Notes: generated by a model not told the origin, from the sequence alone. A stretch of 64,000 bases of DNA from Arthrobacter sp. PAMC 25486 (GCF_000785535.1 NZ_CP007595.1:2440439-2504438); one strand, 5' to 3'. Shown: positions 54,033 through 63,799, numbered from the stretch's first letter. Program-made: numbers and translations.

Positions 54033-55676
54033 ATGCTGCCAACCCTCCGCTCCATCCTTGACCTTGCCGTGGTGAACGATGCCGGACCCTCCATCTTGGG
54101 TGGCGCGGCCGCCCTGGATGTCCCCGTGCGCTGGGTTCACGTGAGTGAACTACTTGATGTGACGGGCCTGCTTTCGGGCGGGGAGCTAGTCCTGACAACG
54201 GGACTTGAGCTGGACAAGGATCCTAGCTGCACAGCCTCCTACATCCGCTCGCTGGAACAGGCAGGCGCCGCTGGTCTCATCGTGGAGCTGGCGGGGCCGC
54301 GCACACGTAGTCTTGCGGCACTGCAGGCGGCGGCCCAACACTCAGCACTGCCGGTCATCACGCTCGAGCGCCGGGTTCGTTTTGTAGCCATCACGGAGAC
54401 CGTGCACCGGATGATCGTCGCCGAACAGCTCGAGAGGGTTGAACGGGCCCGGGATGTCCACGAAGTCTTCACCGTGCTGAGCCTGGAGAGCGCAGAGACG
54501 CAGCAGGTGGTCGAACAGGCCGCGGCCATGATCGGCGCCCCCGTCGTCCTCGAAGACCTCCAACACTTGGTGCTCGCCTACGCCTCCGACAGGATGGCCA
54601 CTACGGAACTGTTGGAAGATTGGGAACGGCGCTCCCGCACAACACCCTCCTCCACCCGGACAGCCCGCACCGGCCCCGAACTATGGCTACAGGTCCCGGT
54701 CGGAGTACGGAGCCAACTGTGGGGCCGTCTGGTGGTCCCTACTGCCGTTGAAGATGACGAGATGACGTCCATAGTCCTCGAACGTGCTGCCCAGGCCTTG
54801 GCCATCAACCGGCTGGCAGAACGCGATCAAAGCGAACTTGCCCACCAGGCCCAGGCCGGTCTGCTCAACATTCTCCGCAACCCCCGAGGAATGGGTGAGG
54901 CCGAGGCCTTGGCCCGCACCGGGTCCCTTGGACTCAAGCGCGCTCCCTTCTACCTCCCTTTGGTATTCCGGACAGCACCACGCAGCAACATCACTTTGGG
55001 GACCACCCCCCCGCCCGACGACCCGCTCGCACGCCAGCAGGAGGAACGCGAACTGCTCGAGCTCCTGGCTGAAACATTGAAATCTATCGCCGGCAGCGCC
55101 CTGACGGCAAGCATCCAGTCTGGCTCTATCGGCATGGTCCTCGCGCTACCCGCGAGGCAACTAGAAACGCCAACACTAGACCGACTAACAGACAGACTGG
55201 CCGCCAACGCCAGCGAAGTAACCGCCCGATGGAGAATCGGCGTCGGCCGCCTCCGCGGAACACTTCTCGAAGCAGCGGCAGGAATCAACGAGGCTGCGCT
55301 CGTGGCGGAAACAGCAGCAACGCTTCACAGCCCAGATCGGCCTTTTTACCGCGCCACGGACGTCCGGCTTCGCGGCCTGCTGACCTTGCTGCGTAACGAC
55401 CCCCGTGTCCAGCAATTCGCAGAATCCGAACTCGCCGGCATTCTCGATGCAGAAGCCCAGGGCCGGGAAGGACTCTTGGACCTCCTCGGACAGTACTTGG
55501 AATTCGGCGGCAACAAAGCCTCGCTGGCTCGCAGCGGATACCTCAGCCGGCCAACCGTATACGCACGCCTCGCGAAGCTAGAAGCACTACTCGCCGTCGA
55601 CCTCAACGACGCTGAATCGCGCACATCGCTCCACGTGGCATTGCTCGTGCACAACCTACGGCGAGAATCACCGTAG
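54033..55676 (+). CDS. PucR family transcriptional regulator
   Basis: A 547-residue regulator. An N-terminal PucR domain (about 5-125) reads TLRSILDLAVV…GELVLTTGLELD. The middle is a GGDEF-like/CdaR region and the C-terminal HTH reads KASLARSGYLSRPTVYARLA with LEALLAVDLNDAESRTSLHVAL. It is divergent from mmsA-aminotransferase, the typical place for a local activator that senses the substrate. Start ATG 54033 has no Shine-Dalgarno but a close -10 box. Confidence 0.9.
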   Translation: MLPTLRSILDLAVVNDAGPSILGGAAALDVPVRWVHVSELLDVTGLLSGGELVLTTGLELDKDPSCTASYIRSLEQAGAAGLIVELAGPRTRSLAALQAAAQHSALPVITLERRVRFVAITETVHRMIVAEQLERVERARDVHEVFTVLSLESAETQQVVEQAAAMIGAPVVLEDLQHLVLAYASDRMATTELLEDWERRSRTTPSSTRTARTGPELWLQVPVGVRSQLWGRLVVPTAVEDDEMTSIVLERAAQALAINRLAERDQSELAHQAQAGLLNILRNPRGMGEAEALARTGSLGLKRAPFYLPLVFRTAPRSNITLGTTPPPDDPLARQQEERELLELLAETLKSIAGSALTASIQSGSIGMVLALPARQLETPTLDRLTDRLAANASEVTARWRIGVGRLRGTLLEAAAGINEAALVAETAATLHSPDRPFYRATDVRLRGLLTLLRNDPRVQQFAESELAGILDAEAQGREGLLDLLGQYLEFGGNKASLARSGYLSRPTVYARLAKLEALLAVDLNDAESRTSLHVALLVHNLRRESP

Positions 55677-55846
55677 ACGACCTCAGGGACGCATAGCCAA
55701 GCCCTTCACACAGACGCGGCCGTGCCACTTCGTCGTCGCTGAGCTTGACAACAAGATTGCCTCCGGCGTAAATAGCCGATCCGCTGTAGTGATCGAGAAG
55801 CGCGATTTTGCGGTGTCTTCAAGCAGCTGCTTCGGGTTATTTTTGG

Positions 55847-56362
55847 TTAGCGTATTTGCTGCCCTGCGGGTTGCTGGCTGCCACTGTGGCCGTTGGCCAA
55901 AAGAGGTGCCGGTCCGACTCCCCAACCATAGGCCAGCTTGTGGGCTTCAAGCACAAAGAATGTCTCCGTTGCAGACACGCCGTCGATCAATTGCAGCCGG
56001 TCATAGAGCAGTTCCGTGTAGTGCGCCAGATCTCGGCACACCACCTCAACCATGACGTCATAGCTTCCGGTTGTGAGCACAACATAGCTGGACTCTTCCA
56101 GCTCGGCCATAGCCTGGCATACTTTCCTTGCCTTCCCGGGCGCACAGCGCACGCCTATCAGCGCAAGCCGGTCAAAGCCAATCGAGAGCGGATTGGCGAT
56201 TCCAACGATCTGGAGCGTGCCTGACTCCTCCAGGCGCTGGACCCGGTACCGCACCGAAGACGCCGGTATGCCGGTTTCCTCGGCAATATCCTTGAATGAT
56301 TTGCGGCCATCAAGCTGGAGCACTGCAATAAGCTGGCGGTCAATGTCGTCAAGTTCGGTCAT
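55847..56362 (-). CDS. AsnC/Lrp family transcriptional regulator
   Basis: A 171-residue regulator. The HTH (about 5-55) reads IDRQLIAVLQLDGRKSFKDI, then AEETGIPASSVRYRVQRLEE. The RAM ligand-binding domain (about 65-145) includes TGSYDVMVEVVC. Members sense amino acids or related compounds. It lies next to the aldehyde dehydrogenase and amine operon, whose promoter region has palindromes that could be its sites. Confidence 0.88.
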   Translation of the reverse strand: MTELDDIDRQLIAVLQLDGRKSFKDIAEETGIPASSVRYRVQRLEESGTLQIVGIANPLSIGFDRLALIGVRCAPGKARKVCQAMAELEESSYVVLTTGSYDVMVEVVCRDLAHYTELLYDRLQLIDGVSATETFFVLEAHKLAYGWGVGPAPLLANGHSGSQQPAGQQIR

Positions 56363-56410
56363 GGCGAGTCCTTCGGGCTGTGGCTTGATCTAATCCCTTA
56401 TTAAGTGGGT

Positions 56411-56446
56411 GCGGCTGTGGCGATACACCTGCATCGCCACAGCCGC
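56411..56446 (-). terminator. Hairpin terminator after the aldehyde dehydrogenase
   Basis: A perfect 13-base stem (56411-56423 with 56434-56446) and a 10-base loop lie 15 bases past the stop of the minus-strand aldehyde dehydrogenase. Confidence 0.75.
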
Positions 56447-56460
56447 TCCTAGCAATTACC

Positions 56461-57918
56461 TTAGCTGAGGTGGATAACACCTGTGCGCAGGTCAGTCATG
56501 TCGAGCAGTGTGTGGACACCACCGATGCGACCCCAACCGGTGCCCTTGCCGCCGGCACCGCCGAACGGCATGTTGATATCCCACCAACCGTTGGAGTCGT
56601 TGACAACAACCTGGCCAACTTCCAACTCTTCCATGAAGCGGTAAGCAGCCTTCATGCTCCGGGTGAAGACCGCACCCTGCAGACCCAGAGCGTCAGCATT
56701 GGCGATGCGCAGGATGTCGTCATCGTCCTGACCAACAATGATGGGCAGGACGGGACCGAATGACTCTTCTCTACCCAGCAGGCTGTCTTCGGTCACGTTG
56801 TCCACGACAGTGAATTCGTAGTAGAGGTTAGTAGGGAAGGCGGTGCTGCGCTGGCCGCCCATGAGGATATCGAGGCCGCGTTCACGGGCGTCCGCCATGT
56901 GGGTGTCCATTTTCACGGCAACCAGCTCGTTGTTCAACGGGCCAAGGTTGGTGTCCTCCGCGAAGGGGTCACCCAGCTTGACGGTTGCCTTGGCGTACTC
57001 CAAAACCTCCTTGACGAATGCCTCATGGATGTCCTTGTGGACAATGACGCGCTCGGTGGCGCAGCAGACCTGGCCGGCACAGAAGTAGGTACCATCAACG
57101 GCAGCCTTGGCTGCGCGCTTGAGGTCGGCGTCAGCCAGCACGACGACGGGACCGTTGCCTGAGCATTCCATGATGGAGCGCTTCAAGCCTGCCGTCTTCT
57201 GGATCTTGGCCGCTGTTGCTGACGAACCGATGAAGCCGATGGCGTCAATGCCATCGTGGGAAACCAACTTGGCACCGAAGTCTCCTTCACCGGGAAGGAT
57301 GGAGACGAGCCCTTCAGGCAGGCCCGCTTCAACGAGACATTCCATGGCGGCCAGGACTGTGAGTGCCGTGTTTGCCGGCGGCTTTACAACGTGGGCGTTG
57401 CCCGTGGCCAAACCGGGAGCAACGAACTCTGCGAACATGAGCAGCGGGAAGTTCCAGGGCGTGATAATGCCCCAGACGCCAACTGCGGCACGGAAGGTGA
57501 ACATGCGCTTGTCGGTGTCCGAAGAAGGGATGGTCTCGCCATTTAGCCGGATGGCATCTTGCGCATGCAGGTGGAAGAGCTGAGCGGCTTCCTTGACGTC
57601 GGCTATTGACTCAGCCAGCGGCTTGCCCTGCTCGGTGGACTGAATGCGGGCGAGCTCATCGACGCGAGCTTCGAGCGCATCGCCGATCTTGTGGCAGATT
57701 TCTGCGCGCTTGAATACGCCCAGCTTCTGCCAGGAGCCCTTGGCTTCGTGGGCCTTTGCTACGGCCAGATCCAAATCCGCTTCGGTGGGGACCGGGATTG
57801 AGGCGATGAACTCTCCGGTGGACGGACTGATTACGTCATAGCGCTCCTGCCCGCTTCCGTCTGAGTACTCTCCGGCGATGAAAAGCTGTGTGCGTGTGGG
57901 CACCATTACGGCGGTCAT
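56461..57918 (-). CDS. Aldehyde dehydrogenase family protein
   Basis: A 485-residue NAD(P)-dependent aldehyde dehydrogenase. Motifs are GVWGIITPWNFPLLMFAEFV, the Glu in IMECSGNGPVVVLAD (instead of the more common LELGG), the catalytic Cys in YFCAGQVCCATERVIVH and a C-terminal FGGAGGKGTGWGRIGG. The substrate is unknown; divergence from the amine operon and the AsnC regulator suggests it oxidises an aldehyde formed from an amine. Start ATG 57918. Confidence 0.88.
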   Translation of the reverse strand: MTAVMVPTRTQLFIAGEYSDGSGQERYDVISPSTGEFIASIPVPTEADLDLAVAKAHEAKGSWQKLGVFKRAEICHKIGDALEARVDELARIQSTEQGKPLAESIADVKEAAQLFHLHAQDAIRLNGETIPSSDTDKRMFTFRAAVGVWGIITPWNFPLLMFAEFVAPGLATGNAHVVKPPANTALTVLAAMECLVEAGLPEGLVSILPGEGDFGAKLVSHDGIDAIGFIGSSATAAKIQKTAGLKRSIMECSGNGPVVVLADADLKRAAKAAVDGTYFCAGQVCCATERVIVHKDIHEAFVKEVLEYAKATVKLGDPFAEDTNLGPLNNELVAVKMDTHMADARERGLDILMGGQRSTAFPTNLYYEFTVVDNVTEDSLLGREESFGPVLPIIVGQDDDDILRIANADALGLQGAVFTRSMKAAYRFMEELEVGQVVVNDSNGWWDINMPFGGAGGKGTGWGRIGGVHTLLDMTDLRTGVIHLS

Positions 57919-57985
57919 TGATTCAATGTCCCTTTCTTGAGCTGTTCTTCAAATGATGATGTAGATCACTATAGCCGGGTTACAC

Positions 57986-58066
57986 TTGACGTCAACATCA
58001 AATTTGAAACATTTCTTGCTGAAAATACAAATATTGATCCATCTATTGACTTTCACAACAAATTTG
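57986..58066. promoter_or_regulatory. AT-rich divergent promoter region of the amine cluster with palindromes
   Basis: TTGACGTCAA (57986-57995), TCAAATTTGA (57998-58007) and CAAATTTG (58059-58066) are palindromes in an unusually AT-rich gap between the aldehyde dehydrogenase and the permease. They look like sites for the nearby AsnC/Lrp protein. Confidence 0.55.
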
Positions 58067-58131
58067 ACAGGCTACTACTTGATCCAATAACTAGCTGTCC
58101 GAGAAACAACCACCGATGTAGAGAGGTAAGC

Positions 58132-59553
58132 ATGTCTGAGCAGTTGACGCTCCCTGAGAGCACTGAGCAATTACCGAAGAAGATGCGATGGTTCGATGGT
58201 TTCGCCATGTCAATGACCATGCCGGCCGCGTTGATCGCAACACTTGGCGCCTCCATTGCCGATCTGGGCGGTTGGGGTGCGGCTGTTCTGTGGGCCATTT
58301 CGATGCTGCTCGCTATGGGCGTCAACTGGATCTACACGGAACTTGCCACCATGTTCCCGGATTCTTCGGGCGGCATCACCCACTACGCCGCAGAAGCGTG
58401 GAAGAAGCGAGCCCCCTGGGTGGCACCATTGGCCAGCGTCGGCTACTGGTTCCCGTGGGGCACCAACTTGGCAACATACGGCGCCATCACAGGCGCCCTA
58501 ATCCAAGCTCAGTGGTTCCCCAATTCAACATGGGTTGTCAACCTTGGCCCCTTCGAGCTGAGCCTGCCGATCGTAATCGGTATTGCCGTCATCTTGTTCA
58601 TGTACCTGATCAACATCATCGGCGTTCGTCTGACGATGGCGTTTGTCTACGTCACAGCCGGCATCCTCATGATTCCCCTGTTCGCCTTCATCGTCCTGCC
58701 GCTGTTCAGCGCCGACTGGAATCCGGGGGAACTGACCTGGAACCTGCACGGCATGGCCGGCTTCCACAAGGCGCTTGTTTGGCTTTACATCATGGCTTGG
58801 ACCACTTTTGGTATTGAGGTTTGCGCCACGTTCGCCCCTGAGTACAAAGACTCAGTCAAGGACACCACCAAGGCCATCAAGGCTGCCGTGCTCTTTTGCT
58901 TGGGCGTCTTTTTCTTGGTCCCGATCACCTTGGGCGGCTACGCTGGCGAGGCTGCCATCCAGGAGAATCCGGCCACCTTCTTTGTGGCGAGCTTCGGTTC
59001 ATTGGTTGGCGGAGCCTCCGACATCATGGTTCTGTGCCTGATTGCATCACTGCTGTTGATCATGACCACGTCTGTTGCTGACGCTTCCCGGGTTCTGTTC
59101 AACATGGGCAAATCCGGCATCACCATCCGCGCCGTTGGCAAGCTCAATAAGCGTGGTATCCCGATTCGTGCCCTGAACGTCATGCTGATCCTGAACATTG
59201 TTGTTCTTGTTGTCTTGAAGTCCCCGCTCGCCATCATTGTTACAGGCAACCTCGGCTACATCCTGACCCATATCTTCGCAGTCTCAGGCTTCTTCATTCT
59301 GCGCAAGGACCGCCCCGATGCCAAGCGCCCTATCAGGCTTCCGTCCTTTTTCGTCCCCCTGTCCGTTGCGCTGACGGTCGTGATGGCGGTCATCCTCGTT
59401 GTCGGAGCCACCGGTTTCTCAGTGACGGGCTATGGAGGGTTCAAGGAATTGGCCATTGCCCTGTGCGTTCTGGCTGCTGGAGTAGTGATCTGGATCTTCG
59501 TCAAAAAAGACGACGCCAAAAAAGCTGCCACCCGCGAATCATCGGACGCCTAG
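58132..59553 (+). CDS. APC superfamily amino acid/amine permease
   Basis: A 473-residue transporter with 12 predicted helices. Typical segments are DGFAMSMTMPAALIATLGAS, MFPDSSGGITHYAAEAW and VGYWFPWGTNLATYGAITGA. APC proteins import amino acids or polyamines in symport with protons or by exchange. ATG 58132 has GAGAGG five bases before it. It is first in an operon with an SMR transporter, an FAD amine oxidase, a cupin and an ALDH, so amine uptake is likely. Confidence 0.88.
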   Translation: MSEQLTLPESTEQLPKKMRWFDGFAMSMTMPAALIATLGASIADLGGWGAAVLWAISMLLAMGVNWIYTELATMFPDSSGGITHYAAEAWKKRAPWVAPLASVGYWFPWGTNLATYGAITGALIQAQWFPNSTWVVNLGPFELSLPIVIGIAVILFMYLINIIGVRLTMAFVYVTAGILMIPLFAFIVLPLFSADWNPGELTWNLHGMAGFHKALVWLYIMAWTTFGIEVCATFAPEYKDSVKDTTKAIKAAVLFCLGVFFLVPITLGGYAGEAAIQENPATFFVASFGSLVGGASDIMVLCLIASLLLIMTTSVADASRVLFNMGKSGITIRAVGKLNKRGIPIRALNVMLILNIVVLVVLKSPLAIIVTGNLGYILTHIFAVSGFFILRKDRPDAKRPIRLPSFFVPLSVALTVVMAVILVVGATGFSVTGYGGFKELAIALCVLAAGVVIWIFVKKDDAKKAATRESSDA

Positions 59554-59577
59554 TCACAAAGCGTAAGGACAACACAC

Positions 59578-59949
59578 ATGCACTGGTTCCTGCTCGTCGG
59601 CGCAATCGCATTCGAGATTATCGCCACCACACTTTTGAAGGTGTCCAACGGATTCACCAAGCCACTTGCCAGCGTCGGCACAGTGCTTGGCTACGTGGCG
59701 TCCTTTTACCTGCTCAGCCTTGTTCTCAAGCATGTGCCACTGAGTATGGCCTATGCCATTTGGTCGGCGGCAGGAACCATTGCCATTGCACTGATCGGCG
59801 TGGTGCTCTTCTCCGAGCGCCTCACCACGATCCAAATTGCAGGAATTTTGGTCACGGCTGCGGGAGTGGCAATGATCAACTTGGGCGCGGCGGCACCGGA
59901 GGCAACCCCATCTGCAGTCATCGTGCTGGAACAACAACCACACAGCTGA
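59578..59949 (+). CDS. Small multidrug resistance (SMR) family transporter
   Basis: A 123-residue protein with four helices and the conserved Glu13 in GAIAFEIIATTLLKVSNGF. The signature VLKHVPLSMAYAIWSAAGT is that of EmrE/SugE-like proteins, with an extended tail of about 15 residues. Inside an amine-catabolism operon, export of a toxic amine or guanidinium-like compound is plausible but unproven. It lies 24 bases after the permease. Confidence 0.88.
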   Translation: MHWFLLVGAIAFEIIATTLLKVSNGFTKPLASVGTVLGYVASFYLLSLVLKHVPLSMAYAIWSAAGTIAIALIGVVLFSERLTTIQIAGILVTAAGVAMINLGAAAPEATPSAVIVLEQQPHS

Positions 59950-60024
59950 TCTACCACCAGACTGTGGGGCTGGCCTGGCAGCGGGCCAACCCCACAGCAA
60001 GCTCCACGATATGAAAGTAACAAA

Positions 60025-61458
60025 ATGAGTATTTATGAAAATGTAGCGGAATCCTACAATGTCTCCGTGCTTGAAGCAGCCTTACAAGGCGCTAGTGCTG
60101 TGCCCTATTGGTTGGACGATCCCGAACGCCCGGAGGCACTTCCGGCGCTGGAAGGGACCGTGGAAACTGACTTGCTGGTAGTGGGCGGCGGATACTCCGG
60201 CCTATGGACTGCCTTAATGGCCAAGGAACGTGACCCCAACCGTTCGGTCACGCTGCTGGAAGGCCAAACCGTTGGCTGGGCAGCTTCAGGTCGCAATGGC
60301 GGCTTTTGTGAAGCGTCACTGGTGCATGGTGAATCCAACGGACGCCAGCACCTGCCCAAGGAAAATGACTTGTTGCATGAGCTTGGGCTAGACAACCTGC
60401 GGGAACTGGCCGCCACAGTGGAGCGATACAACATCGATTGTGAATTCAACCCCTCAGGCGTACTCAAACTGGCGACCGAGGACCACCAGGTGGAGTGGCT
60501 GCGCAAGGAGGCGGAACTGGACTCCACCCTGAAATTCATGAATCGCAAGGAAGTCCAGGACAGCGTGCATTCTCCTGTCTACAAGGCAGGCTTGTGGGAC
60601 CGCGACGGCACCTACATGCTCAACCCCGCGAAGCTGGCTTGGGGCCTGCGTCAAGTCTGCCTGGAACTGGGTGTTCGGATCTTCGAACACAGCTTCGCGA
60701 CAGGGCTCGAAGATGCCGGTGGCCACGTTGTTGTCAGCACAGTAGCCGGGCGAGCCAAGGCGCAGCGCGTGGCTCTTGCCACCAACGTTTTCCCCTCATT
60801 GCTCAAGCGTCACCATCTCTTCACCATTCCCGTCTATGACTACTCCGTCATGTCCGAACCTCTCACTGAAGAACAGTACGAGTCACTGGGATGGAAGGAC
60901 GAGCAGGGGCTGGCCGACCTAAACAACCGTTTCCATTACTACCGCATGACCCGTGACGCCAATGGTGCTGTCCGCATACTCTTTGGCGGGTACGACGCCG
61001 AGTATTTCTACGGCGGCAAGGTCAAGCCGGAATACGACCAGAATCCGGAGACATTCCGGACTCTGGTTGCCCACTTCTACTTCACCTTCCCGCAGTTGCA
61101 GGGGCTGAAGTTCACCCACGCATGGGGCGGCGCCATCGATTCCTGCAGCCGCTTCTTCTCCTTCTTTGACAGCTCGCACAATGGCCGGGTTGCCTACACG
61201 GCCGGATTCACCGGACTAGGTGTGGGCGCCACCCGTTTCGCCGCCAATGTGCTGCTTGACCTGCTCTCCGGCCAGACCACCCAGCGCACAGAGCTGGAAA
61301 TGGTCAAGAAGAAGCCCATCCCCTTCCCGCCGGAGCCTGTCGCCTGGGTTGGCGTGAAGATGATGACCAGCGAGCTGGCCAGGGCCGACCGCAATCAAGG
61401 CAAACGCGGACTCTTCTTGAAGACTATGGACGCGCTTGGCATGGGATTCGACTCATGA
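60025..61458 (+). CDS. FAD-dependent amine oxidoreductase (DAO family)
   Basis: A 477-residue flavoprotein of the DAO/PuuB type. The dinucleotide motif VVGGGYSGLWTALMA is near residues 50-65 and TVGWAASGRNGGFCEASL follows, as in gamma-glutamylputrescine oxidases. The C-terminal GFTGLGVGATRFAANVLLD is typical. It would oxidise a primary or secondary amine, producing an aldehyde for the downstream ALDH. The substrate is unproven. It overlaps the cupin gene by four bases. Confidence 0.85.
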   Translation: MSIYENVAESYNVSVLEAALQGASAVPYWLDDPERPEALPALEGTVETDLLVVGGGYSGLWTALMAKERDPNRSVTLLEGQTVGWAASGRNGGFCEASLVHGESNGRQHLPKENDLLHELGLDNLRELAATVERYNIDCEFNPSGVLKLATEDHQVEWLRKEAELDSTLKFMNRKEVQDSVHSPVYKAGLWDRDGTYMLNPAKLAWGLRQVCLELGVRIFEHSFATGLEDAGGHVVVSTVAGRAKAQRVALATNVFPSLLKRHHLFTIPVYDYSVMSEPLTEEQYESLGWKDEQGLADLNNRFHYYRMTRDANGAVRILFGGYDAEYFYGGKVKPEYDQNPETFRTLVAHFYFTFPQLQGLKFTHAWGGAIDSCSRFFSFFDSSHNGRVAYTAGFTGLGVGATRFAANVLLDLLSGQTTQRTELEMVKKKPIPFPPEPVAWVGVKMMTSELARADRNQGKRGLFLKTMDALGMGFDS

Positions 61459-61892
61459 GCCACTCGACTGAGCCAAAAACTCCCACCACCGCGCCAACCC
61501 TGCCCGGCGGAGCCACAGTGGATGTCGCAGCCTTGAAACTGGCACATACCCCCGTCGCTCCCGAGCAGAACGGCGGGGACCACCCCACCACCGGTGCCGT
61601 AGGGTTGGGTGTCCTGGCCGGCGCCAAGTTCGGTGTCTGGGAGATGAGCACAGGAACCATGTTCGACGTCGAAGCTGAAGAGATCTTCATCGTCATCGAA
61701 GGCCGTGGTCAAGTCGTCATCGACCCCTTCGGCGGACTACCCAAACAAGCCGTCGATTTACTTCCTGGCACCTTGATGCGCCTGAGCGAGGGCATGAAAA
61801 CAACATGGACCATCACCGAGACACTGCGCAAGGTCTACGTGACGCCCGATAACTCCACTGCGGCAACTTCTAGTGACAGGCAGCAGCAATGA
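61455..61892 (+). CDS. Cupin domain protein
   Basis: A 145-residue protein. The cupin fold (about 55-130) is suggested by GVWEMSTGTMFDVEAEEIFI, VIEGRGQVVIDPFGG and LLPGTLMRLSEGMKTTWTI. It is often the small companion of flavin amine oxidases and ALDHs; its role in the pathway is unclear. It is coupled by ATGA overlaps to genes on both sides. Confidence 0.85.
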   Translation: MSHSTEPKTPTTAPTLPGGATVDVAALKLAHTPVAPEQNGGDHPTTGAVGLGVLAGAKFGVWEMSTGTMFDVEAEEIFIVIEGRGQVVIDPFGGLPKQAVDLLPGTLMRLSEGMKTTWTITETLRKVYVTPDNSTAATSSDRQQQ

Positions 61893-63379
61893 CAATGTTT
61901 ATTCAAGGACACCAGTACATCAATGGCTCCTATCTGGTCGGTTCGGGCGAGTCCGTTCCCCGAGTGAATCCCGCCACGGGCGCAAAAGCTGAAGATGTAG
62001 ACCAGGCCAGCCTTGAAGATCTCGAGTTGGCGGTCCAGGCTGCCAGCGCGGCATTCCCGGCATGGTCGCGACTGACTCCCGGCGAGCGCTCCGGCCACCT
62101 CCTGAAGTTTGCTTTGGCGCTTGCGGCCCGCGCTGGCGAATTGGCAGATGTGGAGACTGCACAAACCGGCAAGACGGTGCGCATGTCCCACAACTTTGAT
62201 GTTCCCGGAACCATCGACAATGTGAACTTCTTTGCCGGTGCAGCCCGGAATATCCAGGGGCTTGCCGCTGGTGACTACGCCGGAAACTCCACCTCGATGA
62301 TCCGCCGCGAGGCCATCGGCGTGGTGGGTTCCATCGCGCCGTGGAACTATCCGCTGCAGATGGCAGCCTGGAAGGTTTTGCCGGCCATCGCCGCCGGAAA
62401 CACCGTTGTGCTCAAACCCAGCGAGATCACCCCAGGGACGTCCCTGCTCTTTGCCGAGATCGCCACCGAGGCAGGGATCCCGGCTGGTGTCATCAACGTT
62501 TTGGTAGGACCCGGCCGCACCGTGGGCGAGGCACTCATTAGGCACCCGTTGGTGCAGATGTGTTCCTTTACAGGTTCCACAAGCGTTGGCCGCCATGTCA
62601 TGTCCATGGCTGCTGAGTCAGGCAAACGTGTCCATCTGGAGCTCGGCGGCAAGGCTCCGTTCATTGTCTTTAAAGATGCTGATGTGGAAGCCGCAGCACA
62701 CGGTGCAGTGGCGGCTTCAACCATCAATGCAGGCCAAGACTGCACGGCGGCCACACGCGCCTATGTGCATTCCTCCGTGTTTGACAAGTTCACGGCCCGG
62801 GTTGCGGGACTTATGAATACCATGGTGGTTGGCAACCCTCTGCTGGAGGACACCGACATGGGATCGCTGGTCTCAGAAAACCACCGCTCCAAGGTCGCCT
62901 CTATGGTGGAACGCGCGGTGGCTTCAGGTGCCACGGCGCTGGCCGGCGGTCTCGCCCCTGAGCTGCCAGGCGCCTTCTTCCGTCCAACGTTAATTGTGGG
63001 CGCAGCCCAAGATAGCGAAATTGTGCAGGAAGAAATCTTCGGCCCTGTACTTGTTGCGCTGCCCTTCGAAACAGATGATGAGGCCATCGCGTTGGCCAAC
63101 GACACCCCCTTCGGCCTTGCCGCCTCGGCTTGGACCAGCAGCGTCACCTTGGCTATGCGTGCCGCCGCCGAAATCGAGGCCGGCTGTGTGTGGATCAATG
63201 AACACATTCCGATTGTTTCGGAGATGCCACACGGCGGGTACAAGTCCTCTGGCTTTGGCAACGACATGAGCTCGTATTCTTTCGAGGAGTACACGAATAT
63301 CAAACACGTGCTGATTTCCCATGACACCGCTGCACACAAGGACTGGCAGGACACGGTCTTCAAGCACCGCGCCGACTAA
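61889..63379 (+). CDS. Aldehyde dehydrogenase (gamma-aminobutyraldehyde dehydrogenase-like)
   Basis: A 496-residue ALDH with GVVGSIAPWNYPLQMAAWKV, catalytic Glu in VHLELGGKAPFIVFKDAD, Cys in INAGQDCTAATRAYVHSS and HGGYKSSGFGNDMSSYSFEE. It resembles dehydrogenases that oxidise aminobutyraldehyde from putrescine. It is the last gene of the permease-SMR-oxidase-cupin operon and ends before a strong terminator. Confidence 0.9.
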   Translation: MTMFIQGHQYINGSYLVGSGESVPRVNPATGAKAEDVDQASLEDLELAVQAASAAFPAWSRLTPGERSGHLLKFALALAARAGELADVETAQTGKTVRMSHNFDVPGTIDNVNFFAGAARNIQGLAAGDYAGNSTSMIRREAIGVVGSIAPWNYPLQMAAWKVLPAIAAGNTVVLKPSEITPGTSLLFAEIATEAGIPAGVINVLVGPGRTVGEALIRHPLVQMCSFTGSTSVGRHVMSMAAESGKRVHLELGGKAPFIVFKDADVEAAAHGAVAASTINAGQDCTAATRAYVHSSVFDKFTARVAGLMNTMVVGNPLLEDTDMGSLVSENHRSKVASMVERAVASGATALAGGLAPELPGAFFRPTLIVGAAQDSEIVQEEIFGPVLVALPFETDDEAIALANDTPFGLAASAWTSSVTLAMRAAAEIEAGCVWINEHIPIVSEMPHGGYKSSGFGNDMSSYSFEEYTNIKHVLISHDTAAHKDWQDTVFKHRAD

Positions 63380-63395
63380 CCTTCAAAAAAAGTAA

Positions 63396-63453
63396 CCCGC
63401 AGAAATCGCCGAGAATTCCACGAAATCGTTGAATTCTCGTCGTTTTCTGCGGG
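63396..63453 (+). terminator. Strong terminator of the amine operon
   Basis: Arms 63396-63418 and 63431-63453 pair at 21 of 23 positions, followed by GCAGTTTTT. It lies 16 bases after the ALDH stop. Confidence 0.85.
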
Positions 63454-63482
63454 GCAGTTTTTGAAGCGGCGCTAACGGCGGG

Positions 63483-63713
63483 TCAGTGTTCCTCAGCCGG
63501 CTGCTCGTCCTTGCGGATTGCATAATGGTGGCCATCTGAATCAGTGCGCTCGTCATAGTGCGACAGTTGCTCATCGCTGCTGTCTTCACTGTCGTCATGG
63601 CGATGCACCACGGGGGAATCCATGTCGCCTTGATCAGCTGGTCCAAAGACGTGCTGAAACTTGTCGGTGGCATGCATGAATTTATCCACAAACTTTTCAC
63701 CGCTCGTCATCAT
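63483..63713 (-). CDS. Small acidic hypothetical protein
   Basis: A 76-residue protein rich in Asp, Glu, His and Ser, with MTSGEKFVDKFMHATDKFQ at the N-terminus and HRHDDSEDSSDEQLSHYDER in the centre. No membrane segment or family was recognised. The start codon is uncertain because three ATG/TTG candidates sit together after GGAGAGG; I chose 63713. Confidence 0.5.
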   Translation of the reverse strand: MMTSGEKFVDKFMHATDKFQHVFGPADQGDMDSPVVHRHDDSEDSSDEQLSHYDERTDSDGHHYAIRKDEQPAEEH

Positions 63714-63799
63714 CAACACCCCCTCTCCACAGGAGAACCTTGTGTGCGAGATTCCTTCAGCTTACGCCTGAAAGAGGGCAAAGGCACGGTCCCGCAGGG

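Noticed and set aside
55677..55846. Minus-strand frame reading IALLDHYSGSAIYAGGNLVV then KLSDDEVARP between the PucR and AsnC genes
   Set aside because: It reads like a gene fragment, but no family, start or stop supports it; left as unassigned intergenic sequence.
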